A DNA stretch of 57,420 nucleotides from Phycisphaerales bacterium (lineage in GTDB: Bacteria; Planctomycetota; Phycisphaerae; Phycisphaerales; SM1A02): positions 1 to 57,420 of the forward strand of contig JANQEQ010000031.1 in assembly GCA_028278245.1 (NCBI GenBank), in the 5' to 3' direction. Shown in pieces: positions 17,110 to 26,082 of this stretch. Numbering within the stretch: the stretch's first letter is position 1; each line of letters begins with the position of its first letter. The notes under the pieces were generated by a model. It ran no database searches. It saw nothing but the letters and a program-made list of their open reading frames with translations, and was not told the DNA's origin. Both the position numbers and the translations under genes were made by a program.

Positions 17110-18513
17110 ATGAAAGTTCTGCCGACCATTTTGGTTTTGATTGTGGCCTGCCTTGCGGTGACGCTCGATTTGTGGTTTGTGCGCGGCAAGAAGCCATTGA
17201 CGAGATCACGGGATTCTGAACAGATCATTCAGCTTGTGCCGGATATGCCCATTGATGAAGTAACTCGAATCACATTGAAGCGAGGCCTGGAACATACCTG
17301 GATCTTTCAGCGCACGAGTAATGGTTGGATACAGGAGATGCCTTTCCCGCATGTCATGGATGGTCCCGCCCTGCGTCAACTGATTTCTCAGAGTACTCGT
17401 CTGGAATCGGTCAAGCGAATTTCGGTTGATGGAGGCGGAAGTGATGAGGCTTCTTTATCATCGATGCTGCTGGATCCACCTCAGGCGGAAGTGATTTATG
17501 ATTGGCCGGACGGTTCAGTGCATCTGCAACTCGGTCGCCGTAGTCTGGCGGGGCGGGCTTATCTGCGGATTGCGGGTGAGGATACTGTTCACATCACCGA
17601 TCAGCGCTTGCATGATTTCGTCATTGGCATGGATCCCCGAGAGTGGCGTGATCGGCAGATCTTCCACGGAGTCGGTGTGGAATCGGATCGCATCGAGCGC
17701 GTGGAAGGAGATTTGCGCTTGGTATTGCATCGTGAACGCAAGCAGTGGCACATGATTGAGCCGGTCCAAACCCGCCTGGATACCCTGGCGCGCGATGAAC
17801 TCTTCCAGGCACTGGGGCGAGCGGTTGTGGATGGGTATGTTCTGGATGAACCCGATCAGGCAGCGATTGCCAGATTCGGTCTTGCCGATGCCGCAGCGAC
17901 CATATCCATTACCAGCACACACATGGTCCCGCTCGAGGATGAATTCATCCCCGAGACAGAAACGCAGCGACTGATCGTGGGATCAACAGTCGGGATAGGC
18001 TCAATGGAGCGCTTTGCGCTGATCGAAGGTCAACCTACCGTAGTGCGACTTTCCGTTCCGGTGTTGCAGGCCCTGTTCAAACCAATTGTGCATCTGATCG
18101 AACCGACCGGATGCGGGGTACAGGCCGCGGATGTCATGCGGCTGCGCATCATTGGACCGGAAGGTGAATTCGATTTGAAACGCAGGCTCGATGAGTGGTA
18201 CGCGCCTGAATTTGGGCCGGGCGGTGTGGATGTTGATGTTCCCGCAGTTCGCGTTGAGGAGTTGCTTGAGCAATTAACTGAATTGCGCGCACCGTCGGTT
18301 GAGATACAGGATTACCCGCGCGAATTGGAAGTGTGTCAGATCATTTTGTTCTCCTACGGTTTGCGCCCGCTGACTACCGTGCGAATCGCTCATGATCCGT
18401 CGGTTGGCAACTGGGCGATGGAAAATGGTGATAACGTCCTGCGGATCTTCCCCCCTGGACTCAAACTGAATCTCAGCCCCGAAGACTTCGGACTCAGCCG
18501 AGATGCTCAGTGA
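17110..18513 (+). CDS. DUF4340-type membrane-anchored protein
   Basis: Start ATG at 17110 follows the upstream stop by one base. The open frame from 17080 would add ten residues of no obvious meaning. The 467-residue protein has a single N-terminal helix (TILVLIVACLAVTLDLWFV) and then repeated strand-loop segments of the DUF4340 type, with phrases like ITLKRGLEHTWIFQRTSNGW and LHRERKQWHMIEP that recur as imperfect repeats of about 150 residues. DUF4340 genes regularly follow GldG-like genes. It is therefore a probable fourth component of this ABC complex, acting outside the cytoplasmic membrane. No catalytic residues were noticed. Confidence 0.8.
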   Translation: MKVLPTILVLIVACLAVTLDLWFVRGKKPLTRSRDSEQIIQLVPDMPIDEVTRITLKRGLEHTWIFQRTSNGWIQEMPFPHVMDGPALRQLISQSTRLESVKRISVDGGGSDEASLSSMLLDPPQAEVIYDWPDGSVHLQLGRRSLAGRAYLRIAGEDTVHITDQRLHDFVIGMDPREWRDRQIFHGVGVESDRIERVEGDLRLVLHRERKQWHMIEPVQTRLDTLARDELFQALGRAVVDGYVLDEPDQAAIARFGLADAAATISITSTHMVPLEDEFIPETETQRLIVGSTVGIGSMERFALIEGQPTVVRLSVPVLQALFKPIVHLIEPTGCGVQAADVMRLRIIGPEGEFDLKRRLDEWYAPEFGPGGVDVDVPAVRVEELLEQLTELRAPSVEIQDYPRELEVCQIILFSYGLRPLTTVRIAHDPSVGNWAMENGDNVLRIFPPGLKLNLSPEDFGLSRDAQ

Positions 18514-18522
18514 ACTGTATTG

Positions 18523-19656
18523 CTAATGTTCATCTGTTGTCGGGAAACGGTAGTGCAATATGCAATCATCACCGCGGCGGCGCTGACTGAGTAATTGCAT
18601 CTCCCTGCCTTCTGTTAATTTATCAACGGATAAACCTTCGATGCATGAACGAGCAGTTGAATCGCCGAACAGTCGCGGTGTGACGAACACCCAGGCGTCG
18701 TTGATCAGATTCTGTTGAAGTAATCTCCCCAGAAGATTCGGTCCCGCTTCCGTCAGCACAGTTGTGATATCGAAATCCAGCGAAAGTTTTTGCAGCATAC
18801 TTTTCAGGCAGAGTTCTTTTCCCTCCCCCGGAACTCCCAGCAGCACAACTCCCGCGGCTTCCAGCTTCTTACGTTGATTTGGTTCCCCTGTCAGGGCATG
18901 TTCGTGGCAGGCAACGATTGTGGGAAATTCCACCGCACTCTGCACGAGTTGAGATTCCAGTGGAATGCTCATGGATGGATCGACAACCACGCGTTGAGCG
19001 GTTCGCCGTCTTCGTACATCACGTGCCGTAAGCATGGGATCATCACTACGCACGGTTCCGATTCCAGTGATGATCGCATCTACCCTGCCGCGTTGACGAT
19101 GCACCATTTTCCTGCTGGCAGGACCACTCAACCATTGGCTGTCACCGGTCCGGGTTGCAACGTAACCATCCAGTGTTTGTGCCCACTTGGCAATAATCCA
19201 CGGCAAACCCGTTTGAACTCGATGCACAAAGTGATCGGTGATGGATTTGGCCAGCTCACATCCATCAACCAGATCAGTTTCGATCCCGGCTTCGTGCAAT
19301 ATTTCCATTCCCCCCTGTGCAATGGGATTGGGATCGCGGCGGGCGATCACAACCCGGCGCACACCTGCTTCAATTAATGCCCTGGTGCAGGGGGGTGTTC
19401 GCCCATCATGATTACACGGTTCAAGTGTTATGTAAGCAGTTGCGCCCCGGGCATCTGAACCGGCTCGTCGGAGAGCGTGTACTTCCGCATGTTCAGTACC
19501 ACATTGCCGATGGTATCCCCATCCGATGATTTCAGCTTTCGGAGAAACCACCAGACAACCAACCAGTGGATTCGGCTCTGCTCCACCATGCCCACGCAGC
19601 GCGATTTTTGCAGCGCGTTGTAGAAATTCCAGATCTTGGGCTCGTGTACTTTTCAT
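18523..19656 (-). CDS. ribD: Bifunctional riboflavin deaminase/reductase
   Basis: RibD performs the second and third steps of riboflavin synthesis from GTP: deamination of the diaminopyrimidine ribosylamino phosphate, then NADPH-dependent reduction of its ribose. The 377-residue chain has the zinc deaminase domain at about 1-145, with H56-A-E58 and two cysteines in EPCNHDGRTPPC (C81 and C90). The reductase domain follows, including WIIAKWAQTLDGYVATRTGD, ITGIGTVRSDDPMLTARD and a C-terminal LTEAGPNLLGRLLQ. The start ATG overlaps the end of the upstream phosphatase gene in an ATGA, so translation is coupled. The gene converges on the DUF4340 gene, with only 9 bases between the two stops. No other rib genes are nearby. 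Confidence 0.93.
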   Translation of the reverse strand: MKSTRAQDLEFLQRAAKIALRGHGGAEPNPLVGCLVVSPKAEIIGWGYHRQCGTEHAEVHALRRAGSDARGATAYITLEPCNHDGRTPPCTRALIEAGVRRVVIARRDPNPIAQGGMEILHEAGIETDLVDGCELAKSITDHFVHRVQTGLPWIIAKWAQTLDGYVATRTGDSQWLSGPASRKMVHRQRGRVDAIITGIGTVRSDDPMLTARDVRRRRTAQRVVVDPSMSIPLESQLVQSAVEFPTIVACHEHALTGEPNQRKKLEAAGVVLLGVPGEGKELCLKSMLQKLSLDFDITTVLTEAGPNLLGRLLQQNLINDAWVFVTPRLFGDSTARSCIEGLSVDKLTEGREMQLLSQRRRGDDCILHYRFPTTDEH

Positions 19657-21068
19657 ACCGTGGCAGGTGTTTCTTCAACTGGCTCGGTCAACACCGAACG
19701 GTTAGCGATATGTGTAACCGCAGCGATCAAAATGTCATCTTCAATTCTTCCCGCCTGGTGTTTATCAACGATCGAACGAATGTATTGCGGCCAATTCCGC
19801 GGGGAAGGTTGTTTATTGAGCAGATTCCTCAGGGTATCCAATCCAAGCTGTTTTCCCGTGCGATCCCGAGCTTCAAACGCTCCATCAGTGTAAGCCAGGA
19901 TCACATCCCCGATTTCAATCTGTGTCGTTTGTTGCGCAGGAGTGAACTCACTATCAGGCAATGCCCCCAGCACCACAGTAGTTGCTTTGAGTTCCTTTAC
20001 TGCGCCCTCTTCACGACGAAGGAATATAGGCGGATGCCCGGCACTCGCCCATGCCAACTCGCCCGTATAAGGATCCAAAGACATGCTGATTGCAGTGGCA
20101 AAGATATTGTGCCGTGAAAGTGTCAGATTAATGTAGCGGTTGAGCAGGCGGATGATCTCGCCCGGTTCAGTCAGCGGATGCTCTGCTCGAATTCGTTCCA
20201 GTTCGCCGTACAACCGGTTCACCGTCAGCGCAGCGGCGAGTCCGTGCCCGGTCACATCGATGAGGCTGAGATGTAAAAACCCTTCCGCCCCGACGTGGAG
20301 GTGGATGAAATCGCCACCAAGCTCACGCATAGGTGAATAGGAGTATTCCAGACGGATGTAACCATCGTCATATGGTTTGGGGAATATGCTCTCGTGTATC
20401 TGCTTTGCCTGGGAGAATTCATGTCGGAGCGTGATGAACTGTTTACCCACCATTCGTCGCCGGAAACTCTGGCTATGCCGATTCAATCGCCAGGCAGCAA
20501 TTCCCAGTCCGGGAAGAAAGACAGCTGGGATTGCGATCAATTCAAAGACTCGGGAAACCATACTGGAAGCATCATGGGAGATGATGAGCAGCATGATGAT
20601 GACCAATGCAATGTAGAGAGGTATGAAAGGACGCAATGATTCCCGTGGAGTCCAGGGTAAAAACAGACAGCAGGTGAAATGCCAGAAGAAGAATGGGATG
20701 GAGATGGAATTTCCTGATTCGTTAAGGACGAAACCCAACGCAAGCATTTCCAGTAATACGATGGAGCCAAGAAATAACACCATCCGCTGTGCTAATGAGA
20801 GTACTTTCTCCCGAGGTGCATCCTGCCAGTTTCGTTTCCAGAGCACATATCCGATATAGAGCATGAGACAGGCGGAGGTTATGACCTCAAGGCTCCACCA
20901 CTTAAACGGTATCGTTCCATAAAGACCAAGCGAACCGGTTATGAGAATATCAAGCCCCCCCAGGGCCAGGAGAGTGAAACACAGGTAGCGGAACCGTCGC
21001 TGCAACCAGGATTCCAGTTCCCGCTCGTATTCTGCCCGAAACATTTGCTGACTGTGCTCTTCGGCCAT
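19653..21068 (-). CDS. Membrane-bound SpoIIE/RsbU-type serine phosphatase
   Basis: The 471-residue protein has about six hydrophobic segments in residues 25-205 (for example YLCFTLLALGGLDILITG and LFLGSIVLLEMLALGFVL). A short helix rich in charged residues follows, then a PP2C-like SpoIIE domain at about 240-455. Its metal-binding motifs are visible: GGDFIHLHVGAEGFLHLSLIDVTGHGLAAAL near the start and VILAYTDGAFEARD near the end. Relatives dephosphorylate anti-anti-sigma factors (STAS proteins), controlling an alternative sigma factor. No STAS or anti-sigma gene lies close by, so the partner is unknown. The membrane part may sense an envelope signal. It is the first gene of a two-gene unit with ribD. 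Confidence 0.85.
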   Translation of the reverse strand: MAEEHSQQMFRAEYERELESWLQRRFRYLCFTLLALGGLDILITGSLGLYGTIPFKWWSLEVITSACLMLYIGYVLWKRNWQDAPREKVLSLAQRMVLFLGSIVLLEMLALGFVLNESGNSISIPFFFWHFTCCLFLPWTPRESLRPFIPLYIALVIIMLLIISHDASSMVSRVFELIAIPAVFLPGLGIAAWRLNRHSQSFRRRMVGKQFITLRHEFSQAKQIHESIFPKPYDDGYIRLEYSYSPMRELGGDFIHLHVGAEGFLHLSLIDVTGHGLAAALTVNRLYGELERIRAEHPLTEPGEIIRLLNRYINLTLSRHNIFATAISMSLDPYTGELAWASAGHPPIFLRREEGAVKELKATTVVLGALPDSEFTPAQQTTQIEIGDVILAYTDGAFEARDRTGKQLGLDTLRNLLNKQPSPRNWPQYIRSIVDKHQAGRIEDDILIAAVTHIANRSVLTEPVEETPATV

Positions 21069-21148
21069 GTGCTACCAGCGTACCCGGACTGACGAAGTCA
21101 TCAACTCCTAAACCAGAGAAACGCACAGAACATCTGGAGATAGGGCGG

Positions 21149-23263
21149 TCAGGATCGGGCGAGAATCTCATCCCGGAGGCGGTCAGGCATGAGACGATAT
21201 TCTGCCGGCTCCATCGTACTGGTGGCTCTTCCTTGAGACAGCCCGCGCAGAATCGTGGTGTAGCCAAACATCTCCGCCAGTGGAACTTCCGCATGAATAA
21301 TGCGAGCATTGCCGCGCAACTCGGAACTGACGATCTGCCCCCTGCGGCTGGCCAGATCACCACTCACCGGGCCGAAGTACTCATCCGGTGAAGTAATGAT
21401 AACCTTCATGATTGGTTCCATCAGCGCTAAACCGGCCCGCGTACATCCTTCTCGAAATGCCAGTGCACCAGCCTGTTCGAAGGCAATCTGGGAAGAATCA
21501 ACCTCATGGAATGAGCCGTCTATCAAATCCACCTTGATATTGACCACGGGATATCCGCCCAGAATTCCCGACAATGCGGCTGAGCGGATTCCGGTTGCCA
21601 CTGATGGAATGTACTCACGGGGAATGACCCCTTGCGTGATCGAGTCGGTGAACACGACCCCATTGATCATCTCCAACTCTTCCTCAGCGGCCTGACCAGC
21701 TGTCATCTGGCTGACATTGACGACCACGTCACCGTACTGGCCCCGACCTCCGGTTTGCTTGACGAATTTGCCTCGCACATTATCTGCGGTTCCGACAATC
21801 GTTTCACGATAGCTCACGCGCGGTGTGCCGACCTTGACGCCGATTTTCATGTCACGCAGGAGTTTGTTCTTGACAATCTCCAGATGCAACTCACCCATGC
21901 CTGCAATGATGGTCTGACCGGTATCCTCGTTGTATGTCGTTTGGAATGAGGGATCCTCACGGCGAATCGTAGTCAGGGCTTCGGATAATCGCTTCTTATC
22001 TTCATTCGTGTGAGGTTCAATGGACATGGAGATCACAGGTTCAGGGAAGTCCATCTTCTCCAGAATGATTGGTGCTTGCGCGTCACAGAGCGTGTCGCCT
22101 GTGAACGAATGTTTCAGTCCGATGACGGCCACGATTTGGCCGGCCTTTGCCACATCCAGAGGTTCACGGTCCTTGGCGTGCATCTCGAAGATGCGGGTAA
22201 TGTTTTCCTTCTTGTTATTGCCGGGATTCAGCACTCGCGTGCCTCTGGGAAGCTGTCCGGAATAAATGCGGATATATGTCAGATCACCATGTACATCGTT
22301 GACGACTTTAAACACCAATGCGGAAAATGGAGCATCAGTTTCGTGTGGTCTTGTGATACGTTCATTGTGCCGTTTTGGATCAACCCCCTCCACCGGTGGA
22401 ACTTCCGTCGGCATGGGGAGGTATTCAATCACGCCGTTCAGCAATCGTTGTACGCCGATGTTTTTTAATGCCGAGCCGCAGAAAACAGGTGTGCATTTGA
22501 GCTGAATTGTCCCTTTACGAAGAGCTTTTTTCAATTGCTCCGGTGTGATCGAATGCTCATCTTCCAGATATAGCTCGGTGAGATCGTCATCCAGATCCGC
22601 AGCTTTCTCCACGAGGTCGTGGTGCCAAAGCTCAGCCATCTCCTTCATGTCGTCAGGGATATTCTGCTGATGGACAATCGCGCCCAGTTCACTTTCATCA
22701 AAGTAATAGGCTTGCATTTCCACCAGGTCGATAATGCCTTCGAATGTCTCACTTGCTCCGATGGGAAGCTGAACCGCAATGGGATTCGCAGCGAGGCGCT
22801 CTCTGATGGTATTGAAGCTGAATTCAAAATCCGCCCCGATCTTGTCCATTTTGTTGATGAAACAGACCCGCGGAACCTGGTAGCGTTCCGCCTGGCGCCA
22901 CACTGTTTCGCTCTGCGCTTCGACGCCTTCCTTCCCGTCGAATACCGCAATAGCACCATCCAACACTCGTAGGGAACGTTCGACTTCGATGGTAAAATCG
23001 ACGTGGCCCGGCGTGTCAATCAGATTCACCGTGTATGTCTCGCCACGGAAATCCCACGGGCAGGTTGTGGCAGCTGACTGGATGGTAATCCCACGCTCCT
23101 GCTCCTCCACCAGGAAGTCCATCGTGGCGGTCCCTTCATGCACCTCACCCATCTTGTAGTTCTTTCCGGTGTAATACAGGATGCGCTCGGTGACGGTCGT
23201 CTTACCGGCATCGATATGAGCGGCGATCCCAATATTTCGAACTTTTGTGAGGTCTTCTAACAT
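21149..23263 (-). CDS. fusA: Translation elongation factor G
   Basis: EF-G is the GTPase that drives ribosomal translocation. The 704-residue length is standard. G-domain motifs are AHIDAGKTTVTER (G1), GITIQSAATT (G2), DTPGHVDF (G3) and NKMDK (G4). Domain IV is visible as YRETIVGTADNVRGKFVKQTGGRGQYGDV, and the C-terminal region as MFGYTTILRGLSQGRATSTMEP. The gene stands alone rather than in a str operon with rpsL, rpsG and tuf, so it could be one of several paralogues, as in other planctomycetes. Start ATG at 23263 has only a weak AAAGAG upstream. It is separated from the next gene by a 427-base gap. Confidence 0.95.
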   Translation of the reverse strand: MLEDLTKVRNIGIAAHIDAGKTTVTERILYYTGKNYKMGEVHEGTATMDFLVEEQERGITIQSAATTCPWDFRGETYTVNLIDTPGHVDFTIEVERSLRVLDGAIAVFDGKEGVEAQSETVWRQAERYQVPRVCFINKMDKIGADFEFSFNTIRERLAANPIAVQLPIGASETFEGIIDLVEMQAYYFDESELGAIVHQQNIPDDMKEMAELWHHDLVEKAADLDDDLTELYLEDEHSITPEQLKKALRKGTIQLKCTPVFCGSALKNIGVQRLLNGVIEYLPMPTEVPPVEGVDPKRHNERITRPHETDAPFSALVFKVVNDVHGDLTYIRIYSGQLPRGTRVLNPGNNKKENITRIFEMHAKDREPLDVAKAGQIVAVIGLKHSFTGDTLCDAQAPIILEKMDFPEPVISMSIEPHTNEDKKRLSEALTTIRREDPSFQTTYNEDTGQTIIAGMGELHLEIVKNKLLRDMKIGVKVGTPRVSYRETIVGTADNVRGKFVKQTGGRGQYGDVVVNVSQMTAGQAAEEELEMINGVVFTDSITQGVIPREYIPSVATGIRSAALSGILGGYPVVNIKVDLIDGSFHEVDSSQIAFEQAGALAFREGCTRAGLALMEPIMKVIITSPDEYFGPVSGDLASRRGQIVSSELRGNARIIHAEVPLAEMFGYTTILRGLSQGRATSTMEPAEYRLMPDRLRDEILARS

Positions 23264-23690
23264 TCGTTAACTCTTTGCACCCGGGAAGAAATCAAAGTGA
23301 GTATATGAGTCGCATAGGTGCGTGCGGGGGGAGTGCGTGGGGGGGTCACTTTCAGAGCAATCATCTCTGAGAGGTGAATTCTCATCGATCAACGATCAGA
23401 AATTGTGAACAATGCGTTTGGTTTCTGTCATCAGCCCGACTTACGCCGAGCCGGTGAAACCGGTCAACGCAGGCGGGCCTCCTTGTCAATTTCCGGCAAC
23501 GGTCTGCTCCTTCCATTGTCCGTCGAATCACGTTCCAAAGAACGCTTCGCCGGAGGCCGCGTCAAAATCAAAATCCTGAGACTCACTCAACAATCGGTTG
23601 TTATAGTCCCAAATGCAATCAGAATCCTTCAAAGTAGCACGAAATCTACTTCTGTCAACGGATTATCCGTATTCTGCGACCTTTGGATCC
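23264..23690. other. Long intergenic region with no recognised gene
   Basis: This 427-base stretch separates fusA from the RNase HII-like gene; both are on the minus strand. It contains two G-runs (six G at 23326-23331 and seven at 23339-23345) inside GTGC-rich sequence. It also has a short hairpin CCGGT-GAA-ACCGG at 23451-23463. A plus-strand open frame of 110 codons starts at 23405, but it has no Shine-Dalgarno sequence and no recognisable motif, and it runs into the RNase HII-like gene. I saw no tRNA or CRISPR pattern. It may hold the fusA promoter and leader. Confidence 0.5.
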
Positions 23691-24665
23691 CTAGATTTTA
23701 CGAATCAGTGCTGACCGATCCAGCTTCAACTGATTGATCAGCGGGGTGATCTCTTGCAGGTAACGACGAGCGTCCTGAACATACCCTGCCGTGGGTTGGA
23801 GTTGAGGCAAGTGCTCTGAGAAGAACCGATTGAGTCGAATCATGAAGAGTTCGCGGGTGTACTTTGCCGTCATCGATGCAAGAGCGACGGGGAGATGACC
23901 GCTTTCTGCCCGGCGATGAAAACTGATCGTGCACTGGGTTGAACCACTTTGCAGGCGATAGCGACTGCGCTCCGGATCTTCCGCCAGGATCTGAATGTGC
24001 GTATCCGGAAATGCCAGTTGCAGTTCACGCAGGTAATGAATCCGTCCCCCCTGTCTATCAACGATAATGCGGGGGTGATCCTTCTCCCAGTGTTTCCAGA
24101 TCGCATCGATGTGTTGCAAGATCACACCCAGATTGACCGCAGATTTTTTCCCCAGCAGTTCAACCTGCTGATTAAGTGCCGCTGTATCGACAATACGACA
24201 TTCGATGGAAGCGCATTGGATACCTGCACGATCGAGTGTCCTTTGGAGACGATGTGTATCAATATGCAACTCGTCAAGAGATTCACCAATCGGCAGGGAT
24301 GTCGACGATCCATACCAGGGTGCATCCGGCACATCCGCGCCGATTTGTTCAAACAGAGTTGTATCAATTGTGGGTGTGGTGGCAGTAAGCTGAGTCAGAA
24401 AAGCCAGCACGCCACGCTCCAGATGATGGAGTGGATGGAATTTGCGGGCTTTTTTACTTCCTTTGAGCTTTTTGGAATCATCAATAGGGATGCGGTGACG
24501 GGAATCTCGCCGGGATCTGCATAGCGCTGAATCCAGCAACTGCCAGAGATCCGGAGCACCAACCGCCGGATCATGTTCTGGAAGTACAAATACTGTCGCG
24601 GCAACACTCAGCGGCCCCAGCATCGGGCCGTACCCCGCTTCGTCAATCCCAGCATAGACCAGCAT
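23691..24665 (-). CDS. RNase HII-like nuclease, divergent
   Basis: The 324-residue protein has the RNase HII scaffold. It starts with GIDEAGYGPMLGP (D8, E9), followed by IDDSKKLKGSKK, a counterpart of the DSKKL segment. A third acidic position, D203, lies in IIVDRQGGR. The helix ASMTAKYTRELF corresponds to the ASILAKVTRD helix of canonical enzymes, but its last acidic position is Glu272 in place of Asp. A GYVQDARRYL segment near the end matches the canonical GY..KAH. The middle of the chain, about 100 residues, is expanded. RNase HII removes ribonucleotides from DNA. Whether this variant is active or acts on another RNA-DNA substrate is unknown. Divergent from mnmA, 97 bases apart. Confidence 0.75.
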   Translation of the reverse strand: MLVYAGIDEAGYGPMLGPLSVAATVFVLPEHDPAVGAPDLWQLLDSALCRSRRDSRHRIPIDDSKKLKGSKKARKFHPLHHLERGVLAFLTQLTATTPTIDTTLFEQIGADVPDAPWYGSSTSLPIGESLDELHIDTHRLQRTLDRAGIQCASIECRIVDTAALNQQVELLGKKSAVNLGVILQHIDAIWKHWEKDHPRIIVDRQGGRIHYLRELQLAFPDTHIQILAEDPERSRYRLQSGSTQCTISFHRRAESGHLPVALASMTAKYTRELFMIRLNRFFSEHLPQLQPTAGYVQDARRYLQEITPLINQLKLDRSALIRKI

Positions 24666-24762
24666 GGGATTAATGTAACAGGTTCAATCGAGTTCAAGAT
24701 GTTTCTCACAGGAATCATGTGATGGGAAGCAAAAAACCAGCGGGGAAACCTACAATCTCCAG

Positions 24763-25946
24763 ATGTCCAGCCGGAAAGAGAAAGTCCTCCTCGCAATGTC
24801 AGGCGGAGTAGATTCCTCCGTTGCCGCGGTTCTGCTGCAGCGCGAGGGGTACGATGTCGTCGGCTGCTTCATGCGCCTCGGATCGCCGGGAGAATCACTA
24901 GACGTGCTGGAACCGGACGCCGCCGATCAACAGGAATGCAGAATTCGACTCGGGCACCAGGGTTGCTGTTCACTGAACGATGCTGCCGATGCTCGCCTCG
25001 TTGCAGCGAAGTTGGATATCCCATTTTACGTCTGCAACTTCAAGCAGGATTTCTCCCGGATCATCGATTACTTTGTGCATGAGTACAACGTCGGCAGAAC
25101 ACCGAATCCCTGCATTCGCTGCAACGATTGGCTGAAATTTGGGAAGCTCCATACTTACGCCCAGCAAATCGATGCGCAGTTTGTCGCATCCGGTCACTAC
25201 GCGCGTGTCGATCGCGAACAACCCGATCGTCCGCGCCTGCTCCGAGGGATTGATGATGACAAAGATCAGAGTTACGTGCTCTTTGGTGTTTCACAGGAAA
25301 CACTGAAGCACATGCTCCTGCCGATCGGTGGATATCACAAAGCGCAGATTCGTAAGCTGGCGGAGGAACTTGGTCTGCCGGTGTTCGATAAACCGGATTC
25401 GCAGGAAATCTGCTTTGTGCCGGACAATGATTATGCGGGGCTGGTGCAGCGACGCACACCAGAAGAGGTGACGCCGGGGCAGATTGTTGATACAGAAGGC
25501 CAAGTGATTGGCGAACATCCCGGGCATCAGCATTTCACGATCGGTCAGCGTCGAGGCATTGGCATTGCACGATCACATCCGCTGTATGTCCTGCAGAAAG
25601 ATCCGGTGAGTAACACTATCACTGTGGGACAGAAACAGGAATTGCATTCGAGCGGTTGCTTTGCATCGAATGTGAACTGGTTTGACGAGCCAAATGAAGA
25701 TTGGCGGGATTGCACAGCGCAGGTTCGATCAAATGCCCAGCCGGTTCCCGCCCAAGTCCGTGTGGTATCTTCAGCAGAAATACTTTGTGAGGATGAAGAC
25801 GCAATGTGGGGGGGGGGATCGCGATTAGATTTGTGGAACCACAATTTGCCGTCGCACCCGGCCAGGCTGTTGTCTGTTACCTCGGCGATACCGTCCTCTG
25901 TGGCGGCTGGATTCAGTCAGTCACTCCCCACACCTCCTCCACATAA
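24763..25946 (+). pseudogene. mnmA: tRNA 2-thiouridylase, frameshifted near the 3' end
   Basis: MnmA inserts sulfur at position 2 of the wobble uridine in tRNAs for Lys, Glu and Gln. The N-terminal part is intact: P-loop AMSGGVDSSVAAVLLQ, catalytic cysteine motifs NPCIRCND and SQEICFVPD, and the central THUMP/PP-loop segments. At a run of ten G (25808-25817) the annotated frame leaves the family sequence and continues as unrelated residues to 26082. The expected C-terminal barrel end (RFVEPQFAVAPGQAVVCY, then LCGGWIQSV) is present in the frame beginning at 25818 and stops at TAA 25944-25946. One extra G or two fewer would restore the gene. A sequencing error, programmed or transcriptional slippage, or a real mutation are all possible; codon content outside the tract looks intact. 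Confidence 0.85.
25808..25817 (+). repeat. Run of ten G, slippage site inside mnmA
   Basis: Ten consecutive G follow a TGT. Reading in the mnmA frame gives TGG GGG GGG GGA, which is out of phase with the conserved tail starting at 25818. A single added G, by replication slippage, polymerase stutter or a -1 ribosomal shift, would put the tail back in frame. Homopolymers of this length are also the commonest source of sequencing error. Confidence 0.9.
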
Positions 25947-25985
25947 CCCCCCCCACTTAAAACCACATCAAAGAATCGTACCTAC

Positions 25986-26007
25986 TTTTGGGAACTTCAT
26001 TCCAAAA
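25986..26007. promoter_or_regulatory. Imperfect palindrome upstream of the Y-family polymerase promoter
   Basis: TTTTGG, ten bases and CCAAAA form a dyad 13 bases upstream of the predicted -35 element of the polymerase gene. The spacing suits a repressor or activator site. A LexA site is a reasonable guess for a Y-family polymerase, but the sequence does not match a LexA box known to me. Confidence 0.4.
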
Positions 26008-26020
26008 GGGCGGCCATCTC

Positions 26021-26048
26021 TTGCGGTCTTGTTTGTTTGGATTATATT
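26021..26048 (+). promoter_or_regulatory. Predicted sigma70-type promoter of the polymerase gene
   Basis: TTGCGG at 26021-26026, a 16-base spacer and TATATT at 26043-26048 fit a housekeeping promoter, with the start codon 35 bases downstream. It indicates that the polymerase gene can be transcribed independently of mnmA. Confidence 0.5.
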
Positions 26049-26082
26049 AGGGTATCGGTGCATCAACATCGAGGGTGAGTAG

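Noticed and set aside
23405..23737. A 110-codon plus-strand open frame between fusA and the RNase HII-like gene
   Set aside because: No ribosome site, no motif and it overlaps the end of a convincing gene. Kept only as a possible decayed gene in the gap note.
24763..26082. mnmA read to 26082 as an intact 439-residue gene
   Set aside because: The tail after the G10 run has no similarity to MnmA, while the expected tail is in another frame.
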